Source of the DNA: Enterobacter_D sp963521185
GTDB lineage: Bacteria > Pseudomonadota > Gammaproteobacteria > Enterobacterales > Enterobacteriaceae
Length of the DNA stretch: 64,000 nt
Direction of reading: 5' to 3'
Assembly (NCBI GenBank): GCA_963521185.1
Contig: CAUQTV010000005.1
Location: 186,001 to 250,000 of the forward strand
Shown: positions 58,951 to 64,000 of the stretch, piece by piece
How the letters are laid out: each line of letters opens with the position of its first letter
How positions within the stretch are numbered: the stretch's first letter is position 1
Translations under genes and position numbers: made by a program
Notes under the pieces: generated by a model
The model's database searches: none
What the model was told of the DNA's origin: nothing
Seen by the model: the letters and a program-made list of their open reading frames with translations, nothing else

Positions 58951-60231
58951 ATGAAAAGTTCAACAAATGCAGCAAAGCGCTGGTTGTACATCATGCCGAT
59001 CGTGTTTATTACCTACAGCCTGGCCTACCTCGATCGCGCTAACTTCAGCTTCGCCTCTGCGGCAGGCATCAATGATGATTTAGGCATTACCAAAGGCGTC
59101 TCGTCGCTGCTGGGCGCACTGTTCTTCCTCGGCTATTTCTTCTTTCAGATCCCCGGCGCGATGTATGCGGAACGTCGCAGCGTGCGCAAACTGATTTTCA
59201 TCTGCCTGATTTTATGGGGTGCCTGCGCCTCGCTGACCGGCGTGGTAAACAACATTCCGGCGCTGGCGGCGATTCGCTTTATTTTGGGCGTTGTAGAAGC
59301 GGCGGTCATGCCGGCGATGCTGATCTACATCAGCAACTGGTTTACCAAATCCGAACGTTCGCGGGCAAACACCTTCCTGATCCTCGGCAACCCGGTCACG
59401 GTGCTGTGGATGTCGGTGGTTTCCGGCTACCTGATCCAGTCCTTCGGCTGGCGTGAGATGTTCATTATCGAAGGCATTCCGGCGGTCATCTGGGCCTTCT
59501 GCTGGTGGGTACTGGTGAAAGACAAGCCGTCGCAGGTGAACTGGCTGGCGGCAGAAGAAAAAGCAGCGTTACAGGCGCAGCTTGAGCAGGAGCAGCAGGG
59601 GATCAAAGCGGTGCGTAATTACGGCGAGGCGTTCCGTTCGCGTAATGTGATTTTACTGTGCATGCAGTATTTCGCGTGGAGCATCGGCGTGTACGGTTTT
59701 GTGCTGTGGCTGCCGTCGATTCTGCGCAGCGGCGGTGAAAACCTCGGCATGGTCGAGGTGGGCTGGCTCTCCTCGGTGCCTTATCTGGCGGCGACCATTG
59801 CGATGATCCTCGCTTCCTGGGCGTCGGATAAACTGCAAAACCGTAAACTCTTTGTCTGGCCACTTCTGCTGATCGCCGCCTTCGCGTTTATCGGCTCCTG
59901 GGCCGTGGGCGCGAACCATTTCTGGATTTCCTATACCCTGCTGGTGATCGCCGGTGCGGCGATGTATGCCCCATACGGCCCATTCTTCGCCATTATTCCG
60001 GAGATGCTGCCGCGTAATGTGGCGGGCGGCGCGATGGCGCTGATCAACAGCATGGGCGCGCTGGGTTCGTTCTGCGGCTCGTGGTTTGTGGGCTATCTCA
60101 ACGGCGCGACCGGCAGTCCGGCGGCCTCGTACATTTTTATGGGGGTGGCGCTTTTCGTTTCGGTGTGGCTTACTTTGATTGTTAAGCCTGCTAATAATCA
60201 ACAGATTCCGGTGGGCGCACGCCACGCATAA
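58951..60231 (+). CDS. kguT: MFS transporter, 2-ketogluconate type
   Basis: This 12-helix transporter of the anion:cation symporter branch of MFS has 426 residues. Features are LAYLDRANFSFASAAGIN in helix 1, typical of GudP/ExuT/KguT-like uptake systems for sugar acids, and the loop AEERRSVRK-type motif after helix 2 (MYAERRSVRKLIF). The middle loop (about 195-220) is Glu/Gln-rich. By position between kguK and ghrB it should import 2-ketogluconate. GAGG precedes the ATG. There are 66 bases after kguK and 41 bases before ghrB without terminator, so one transcript is likely. Confidence 0.85.
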   Translation: MKSSTNAAKRWLYIMPIVFITYSLAYLDRANFSFASAAGINDDLGITKGVSSLLGALFFLGYFFFQIPGAMYAERRSVRKLIFICLILWGACASLTGVVNNIPALAAIRFILGVVEAAVMPAMLIYISNWFTKSERSRANTFLILGNPVTVLWMSVVSGYLIQSFGWREMFIIEGIPAVIWAFCWWVLVKDKPSQVNWLAAEEKAALQAQLEQEQQGIKAVRNYGEAFRSRNVILLCMQYFAWSIGVYGFVLWLPSILRSGGENLGMVEVGWLSSVPYLAATIAMILASWASDKLQNRKLFVWPLLLIAAFAFIGSWAVGANHFWISYTLLVIAGAAMYAPYGPFFAIIPEMLPRNVAGGAMALINSMGALGSFCGSWFVGYLNGATGSPAASYIFMGVALFVSVWLTLIVKPANNQQIPVGARHA

Positions 60232-60272
60232 CGATGCCTGGCCACCCGCTATTACTGATTTGGGAGAACCGC

Positions 60273-61247
60273 ATGAAGCCGTCCATTATCCTCTATAAAG
60301 CCATGCCTGATGATCTGCAAAAGCGTCTGGAAGACCATTTCACGGTAACCCGCGTGCCAAACCTGAACCCGGACACCGTGCAACAACACGCAGAGGCGTT
60401 CGCCAGTGCAGAGGGGTTGCTCGGTTCAAGCGAGAAGGTGGACGAGGCGCTGCTGGGGAAAATGCCCAGGCTTCGCGCCACGTCTACTATCTCCGTGGGC
60501 TACGACAACTTTGATGTGGACGCCCTCAATGCGCGCAATATTTTGCTGATGCACACCCCGACCGTGCTGACGGAAACCGTGGCCGACACCATGATGGCGC
60601 TGGTGCTCAGCACTGCCCGTCGCGTGGTGGAAGTGGCGGAACGGGTGAAGGTGGGCGAGTGGACCAAAGGCATCGGCCCGGACTGGTTTGGCATCGACGT
60701 GCACCACAAAACGCTGGGTATCGTTGGTATGGGCCGTATTGGTCTGGCGCTGGCGCAACGCGCGCACTTTGGCTTCGGTATGCCGATCCTCTATAACGCC
60801 CGCCGTCATCACTCCGAAGCCGAAGAGCGTTTCAACGCGCGCTACTGCGATCTGGATACGCTGCTGGCGGAAGCCGATTTTGTCTGCCTGGTGCTGCCGC
60901 TAACGGAAGAGACGCATCACCTGATTGGCGCGGCGCAGTTTGCCAAAATGAAGTCCTCGGCGATCTTTATTAACGCAGGCCGTGGCCCGGTTGTGGACGA
61001 GACTGCACTGATTGAAGCGCTGAAAGCCGGGGAGATCCACGCCGCAGGTCTGGATGTGTTTGAGCAGGAACCGCTGCCGGTGGATTCCGAACTGCTGTCG
61101 CTGCCGAACGTCGTGGCTCTGCCGCACATTGGCTCCGCCACGCACGAAACCCGCTACAACATGGCGGCCTGCGCGGTTGATAACCTGATCGACGCCCTGC
61201 AAGGCAAGGTCGAGAAAAACTGCGTGAACCCGCAGGCGGCAAAATAG
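60273..61247 (+). CDS. ghrB: 2-ketogluconate / glyoxylate-hydroxypyruvate reductase GhrB (KguD)
   Basis: This D-2-hydroxyacid dehydrogenase has 324 residues and matches E. coli GhrB (also TkrA) in length and sequence. The NADPH-binding loop GMGRIGLALAQRAHFGFGM lies at about 153-171, the catalytic Arg in NAGRGPVVDE, Glu in EQEPL and His in PHIGSATHET. E. coli GhrB reduces glyoxylate, hydroxypyruvate and 2-ketogluconate. Here it is the last gene of the kgu operon, where KguD reduces 2-keto-6-phosphogluconate to 6-phosphogluconate, so that may be its main task. GGGAG precedes the ATG at 60273; a start 39 bases earlier is not supported. Confidence 0.94.
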   Translation: MKPSIILYKAMPDDLQKRLEDHFTVTRVPNLNPDTVQQHAEAFASAEGLLGSSEKVDEALLGKMPRLRATSTISVGYDNFDVDALNARNILLMHTPTVLTETVADTMMALVLSTARRVVEVAERVKVGEWTKGIGPDWFGIDVHHKTLGIVGMGRIGLALAQRAHFGFGMPILYNARRHHSEAEERFNARYCDLDTLLAEADFVCLVLPLTEETHHLIGAAQFAKMKSSAIFINAGRGPVVDETALIEALKAGEIHAAGLDVFEQEPLPVDSELLSLPNVVALPHIGSATHETRYNMAACAVDNLIDALQGKVEKNCVNPQAAK

Positions 61248-61280
61248 ATCGGTTGTCCGCGTCAACGGGTATGCAGCAGC

Positions 61281-61316
61281 AGCCTCATCAATTTTATGAT
61301 GGGGCTTTTTTATTTT
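61281..61316 (+). terminator. terminator of the kgu operon
   Basis: AGCCTCATCA-ATTTTA-TGATGGGGCT stem with one G-U pair followed by a T-rich run, 34 bases after the ghrB stop. Confidence 0.75.
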
Positions 61317-61371
61317 TTCTCGCTGCAACGTTATTATGTGGACAATTCAGGCTCAGAAAATAGGGACATCT

Positions 61372-61734
61372 ATGCAGGCAGCAGAGGAACTGACACCAAC
61401 AGAAAAAAGCGTTATGGAGTGGTACCAAGAAAGCTGGAATGGTCGTTCATTTTTGTCAAAGAAGCCATGGCCTGTTAGCCTCGATACCAGTCTCTCAACG
61501 GGCGATCATGCGTGGTTAGTTGAAACGGGAGAGGAAATCATGAGTGATTACTTCCGAAAATTTGACGTGTCCCCTGCAACATTTAACTTACTGACATGGT
61601 GGCCTATAGAGCCAGGATGGATACCGAACATAATATTGCCTAAGCGCATGAAAATTAAGTATATTGAACCGAAGAAATTAACGCTAAGAATGTTATCAGA
61701 ATCAGCAGTGGCTGGACGCTGGTTATATGACTAA
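61372..61734 (+). CDS. DUF1493 family protein
   Basis: This is a 120-residue cytosolic protein of unknown function. The pattern LDTSLSTGDHAWLVETGEE followed by FRKFDVSPATFNLLTWWP fits the DUF1493 family, small proteins often found in enterobacterial accessory positions. The ATG at 61372 has AGGGA at good distance; an ATG 36 bases upstream has none. The gene is clearly AT-richer than ghrB and uses more A/T-ending codons, which suggests acquisition. It lies between the kgu terminator and a terminator shared with cspA, so it is probably transcribed alone. Confidence 0.72.
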   Translation: MQAAEELTPTEKSVMEWYQESWNGRSFLSKKPWPVSLDTSLSTGDHAWLVETGEEIMSDYFRKFDVSPATFNLLTWWPIEPGWIPNIILPKRMKIKYIEPKKLTLRMLSESAVAGRWLYD

Positions 61735-61750
61735 AAATATTACAGGCATA

Positions 61751-61776
61751 AAAAAACCCGCCATTGGCGGGTTTTT
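61751..61776. terminator. bidirectional terminator between DUF1493 gene and cspA
   Basis: AAAAAACCCGCC-ATT-GGCGGGTTTTT: a 6-pair GC stem with A-run and T-run on both sides. It can end both the plus-strand DUF1493 gene and minus-strand cspA. Confidence 0.9.
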
Positions 61777-61803
61777 ACTAGAAAGCGTGCTTTAAACGGA
61801 AGC

Positions 61804-62016
61804 TTACAGGCTTACAACGTTACCAGCAGACGGGCCTTTAGCGCCGCTTTCGATGGTGAAGGACACTTTCTGGCCTTCATCAAGAGATTTGTAGCCATCG
61901 TTCTGGATAGCAGAGAAGTGTACGAACACATCTTTAGAGCCATCGTCAGGAGTGATGAAGCCGAAGCCTTTGTCAGAGTTGAACCATTTTACCAGACCAG
62001 TCATTTTACCAGACAT
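61804..62016 (-). CDS. cspA: major cold-shock protein CspA
   Basis: CspA is a 70-residue RNA chaperone that melts mRNA structure in the cold. The OB-fold motifs KGFGFITP (RNP1) and DVFVHFSAI (RNP2) are intact. It differs from E. coli CspA at only a few positions (for example Leu8 for Ile, Ser14 for Ala). AAGGT precedes the ATG. A long leader with a cold box points to the CspA rather than a constitutive Csp paralogue. In this strain it lies between ghrB and yiaF, whereas in E. coli, as I recall, it follows yiaG. Confidence 0.95.
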   Translation of the reverse strand: MSGKMTGLVKWFNSDKGFGFITPDDGSKDVFVHFSAIQNDGYKSLDEGQKVSFTIESGAKGPSAGNVVSL

Positions 62017-62171
62017 AGATATTACCTTTTAAATTAAGTTTGCCTTCCGGCGCTTTGGCGTGCTTTACAGAGTTTTAAGCGATAAAGGAGAAGCTCACAA
62101 CGAAGGGTATCTATGGATAACTCTTGAAGGGACTGCTTTATAAACTGCTTTAAGGTCTGTATGTCAAACCG
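62017..62171 (-). promoter_or_regulatory. cspA 5' leader: cold box and RNA thermosensor
   Basis: About 155 bases upstream of cspA align with the E. coli cspA leader: GGTTTGACATACAGACC at the 5' end (cold box core at 62156-62166), TCCCTTCAAGAGTTATC in the middle and AAAGGTAATAT before the ATG. In E. coli this leader refolds with temperature to expose the ribosome-binding site in the cold. The transcription start near 62171 is inferred by similarity. Confidence 0.85.
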
Positions 62172-62245
62172 CTGATGCATTAACGCATTATCACGAATGG
62201 TTAGCAAGAACTATTTTTAATAACTTTTTGAAGCGAAACGGCAGG

Positions 62246-62267
62246 ATCCCCGTCTTTCAACGGGGAT
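62246..62267 (-). terminator. hairpin downstream of yiaF
   Basis: ATCCCCGT-TGAAAG-ACGGGGAT, a perfect 8-pair stem just past the yiaF stop. No uninterrupted T-run follows, so termination strength is uncertain. Confidence 0.5.
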
Positions 62268-62275
62268 GTTCACCG

Positions 62276-62986
62276 TTACTGCGTCGCCGTGACGGCGGCA
62301 GTCCAGGCCTGAGTAAACGCCTGATGCTGCGATGCCAGCGGCCCAATCAGCGAGTTATACTGACTTGCCTGCTGTGAGGTCGGGAACTGAATGCCGTTGG
62401 CGACAAAGCTCACCTGCGCCTCTTGTTGGGCAATGAAATCGCCAACCTGAACCAGCTGCTGAGTGAAGATCTGTGCCGCCGGGATCAGCGGTTGCAGCGC
62501 ATTTGACGGCGCGGTCACCACTTTGGTGTACACCTGATCGTAAACCGGCTTCAGATCGTCGGCCTGTTTCAGCGCGGAGTGGGACGAATCAGCCTGCATT
62601 TTTGCGTTTTGCAACTGCTGGCTCAGCACGCCCAACGATCCGTTGGCCTGACGCAGCGGTTCGCGCTGAGTCATGTAATCCTGTGGGACGCGAATGGCGT
62701 TGACGCTATCCACGACCGGGCGCAATCCTGCGTCCATCGCCTGGCTCACCTGCTGGGAATAGCCATAAAGAATGGCGTAATCCGAGACGAAGGGGCCAAA
62801 CTGCTTTTTCTGATCCGCCGTCAGGGTAGGCAAACGCTCACCACTGCGCATGACGGTATTTTGCAGAAAATCGATAAACGCCTTGCGCTGATCGCCTTCT
62901 TTGTCAAAACACCCACTCAGGCTAACCACCATTAACAACGCCGCAAGAGGCGCAAACCAGCGAGAGCAGGACTTTCCTGTCGCCAT
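62276..62986 (-). CDS. yiaF: DUF3053 lipoprotein YiaF
   Basis: This is a 236-residue lipoprotein with lipobox LSGC giving Cys26 (MVVSLSGCFDKEG), then a mostly helical DUF3053 domain rich in Gln and Ala. Length and sequence match E. coli YiaF. AAGGAG lies before the ATG at 62986; a longer frame starting 102 bases upstream would bury the signal peptide and was rejected. The function is not established. It lies upstream of cspA on the same strand, with the cspA promoter in between. Confidence 0.93.
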   Translation of the reverse strand: MATGKSCSRWFAPLAALLMVVSLSGCFDKEGDQRKAFIDFLQNTVMRSGERLPTLTADQKKQFGPFVSDYAILYGYSQQVSQAMDAGLRPVVDSVNAIRVPQDYMTQREPLRQANGSLGVLSQQLQNAKMQADSSHSALKQADDLKPVYDQVYTKVVTAPSNALQPLIPAAQIFTQQLVQVGDFIAQQEAQVSFVANGIQFPTSQQASQYNSLIGPLASQHQAFTQAWTAAVTATQ

Positions 62987-63398
62987 TTCAATACTCCTTT
63001 CACCCATAAAAGCGCACACCGGCACACGCGTGCCTGACGCTGACAAGGATAGTCCAGGTCGGCGTCGCAAGATACCCTTTCCTGTCATCTTGTGAGGGAA
63101 AATTTCAGCCAGGCCTGGGTGTTACACCACAGCGTCGTCCCGTTGCGTTTTGACTGTTTATGCATTCTATTGCCATTTTTTTGCTGTCGATTTACAAATT
63201 TATACCAAGGCCAAGCAGCGTTTATGAATCAATCAATTAAGCGCGGGGATGCTGAAAAAATCCGCCCTTGTTGCGCAATAAATGCGCTTAACATGAAATT
63301 AATCACGCACGTAACCATCCGCCAGGATTTTTACCGACTATTCTTAAATTGCTCTTACAAATAAACGATCCCTCGCAGTGATTTATGAGGAGTTCTCA
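62987..63398. other. yiaF-yiaG intergenic region, no supportable gene
   Basis: About 410 bases must contain the divergent promoters of yiaF and yiaG. A 90-codon open frame at 63092-63364 lacks a ribosome-binding site and has an unconvincing composition, so I leave it out. Confidence 0.6.
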
Positions 63399-63692
63399 AT
63401 GGAATATAAAGATCCTATGTTTGAACTGCTTAGCAGTCTGGAACAGATTGTCTTTAAAGATGTATCGCAACAAAAGGTCACTTATAATCAAAAACCTAAC
63501 CCGTTCAGCGAGTTTGAGCAGCTGCGAAAGGGGACAGGCCTGAAGATAGATGATTTTGCCCGCGTAATGGGCGTAAGCGTTTCGACGGTTCATGAGTGGG
63601 AATCAAAACGGGTAAAACCCTCCCCAACTGAACTGAAGCTAATGCGTTTGATCCAGTCAAATCCAAGATTAAGTAAGCAACTGATGGAATAA
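63399..63692 (+). CDS. yiaG: HTH-type regulator YiaG
   Basis: This small 97-residue DNA-binding protein has a C-terminal XRE-like helix-turn-helix (about residues 45-80: LKIDDFARVMGVSVSTVHEWESKRVKPS). The first 20 residues (MEYKDPMFELLSSLEQIVFKD) match E. coli YiaG; the stretch at about 23-40 differs most. TGAGGAG precedes the ATG at 63399. Such solitary HTH proteins resemble the antitoxin of HigBA/MqsA type, but no toxin gene is adjacent. A terminator follows. Confidence 0.93.
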   Translation: MEYKDPMFELLSSLEQIVFKDVSQQKVTYNQKPNPFSEFEQLRKGTGLKIDDFARVMGVSVSTVHEWESKRVKPSPTELKLMRLIQSNPRLSKQLME

Positions 63693-63728
63693 ATTTCCTC
63701 ACGCCCTACAGAAAAACCCGGTTGTTAC

Positions 63729-63751
63729 AACCCGCCAAAAGGCGGGTTTTG
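63729..63751 (+). terminator. terminator of yiaG
   Basis: AACCCGCC-AAAA-GGCGGGTTTT, a compact GC stem with T-run 37 bases after the yiaG stop. Confidence 0.88.
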
Positions 63752-63825
63752 TGTTTTTGAGCCTGGCAGCGTACTTTTATTTCTCAATCGGATACGCCGC
63801 GCGCGTTAAAAACAGAGAATAAGAC

Positions 63826-64000
63826 GTGATCGATTTTGATGGATACCCTCTCAAAGCCCGGCAACAGGGCGCGACACCCCTTCCCCCTTTACAGCACATT
63901 GATGGCCTCAGCCTGCGGATTTTTTACGGTGAAATACCGATTACAGACGTGGTGGTTATCTATCACGGCGGCGGTGTGCACGGCGTTGCCGGCTACGAAG
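63826..64000 (+). CDS. alpha/beta-hydrolase fold protein, N-terminal fragment
   Basis: A frame opening with GTG at 63826 runs to the right edge (58 codons seen). The end, VVVIYHGGGVHGVAGYE, is a beta strand followed by the HGGG oxyanion-hole motif of alpha/beta hydrolases (esterase/lipase class). An AGAGAA-like site lies upstream of the GTG. The catalytic Ser would lie beyond the window, so activity and exact family cannot be judged. Confidence 0.6.
   Translation, partial: MIDFDGYPLKARQQGATPLPPLQHIDGLSLRIFYGEIPITDVVVIYHGGGVHGVAGYE

Noticed and set aside
63092..63364. 90-codon frame between yiaF and yiaG
   Set aside because: No Shine-Dalgarno sequence, low-complexity start and no recognisable family; overlaps the expected promoters.
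63399..63692. yiaG considered as antitoxin of a toxin-antitoxin pair
   Set aside because: The HTH resembles HigA/MqsA-type antitoxins, but no small toxin gene is adjacent on either side.

Overview
The window is a chromosomal segment of a member of the Enterobacteriaceae. Gene order and protein sequence follow the E. coli K-12 block from yhjG to yiaG closely, but three additions rule out E. coli itself: a second complete cellulose operon behind bcsG, a phospho-glycoside PTS cluster behind yiaD, and a 2-ketogluconate operon in front of ghrB. This combination fits the Enterobacter / Lelliottia / Leclercia / Kosakonia / Klebsiella group; the species cannot be fixed from the sequence alone. Coding density is high. 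There is one tRNA (proline, CGG), no rRNA, no insertion sequence, no prophage and no CRISPR array. REP-type palindromes lie in several intergenic gaps.

Layout. 1-9.3 kb: yhjG (cut by the left edge), pdeH with a flagellar sigma-28 promoter, kdgK with a KdgR-like operator, yhjJ (a protease relative without its zinc motif), dctA and pdeK (TTG start). 9.4-23.5 kb: the type II cellulose locus, with bcsR-Q-A-B-Z-C on the minus strand and bcsE-F-G divergent on the plus strand. 23.6-34.9 kb: a second operon of type I composition, bcsO-Q-A-B-C-D-Z, all on the minus strand and tightly packed. 35.5-41.3 kb: dppABCDF, with a GcvB-type target in the dppA leader. 42.1 kb: proK with a near-consensus promoter. 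42.2-50.6 kb: eptB, yhjX (with a YpdB-type tandem operator), yhjY, tag, yiaC, bisC (TTG start) and yiaD. 50.75-55.85 kb: an AT-richer accessory cluster of an RpiR regulator, a PHP-domain protein, a PTS EIIBC and a GH4 phospho-glycosidase. 56.06-61.25 kb: ptxS-kguE-kguK-kguT-ghrB(kguD). 61.3-64 kb: a DUF1493 gene, cspA with its cold-shock leader, yiaF, yiaG and the start of an alpha/beta hydrolase.

How the genes work together. The left half is a cyclic-di-GMP and cellulose locus. Two phosphodiesterases (PdeH, coupled to motility; PdeK, beside bcsC) flank machinery whose synthases both carry c-di-GMP-binding PilZ domains. Operon 1 brings BcsE and BcsG, so it should make phosphoethanolamine-modified cellulose. 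Operon 2 lacks BcsR/E/F/G but has BcsD and BcsO, the parts linked to ordered, crystalline cellulose export. The right half is mainly import and catabolism: dipeptides, C4-dicarboxylates, a phosphorylated disaccharide, and 2-ketogluconate feeding into 6-phosphogluconate.

Most interesting points: the head-to-tail pair of different cellulose systems with structurally divergent parts (an expanded loop in the second BcsC, different Walker A motifs in the two BcsQ proteins, an inverted repeat in front of operon 2); the kgu operon, which gives ghrB a metabolic context; the atypical GH4/PHP/PTS cluster; and several readable regulatory sites.
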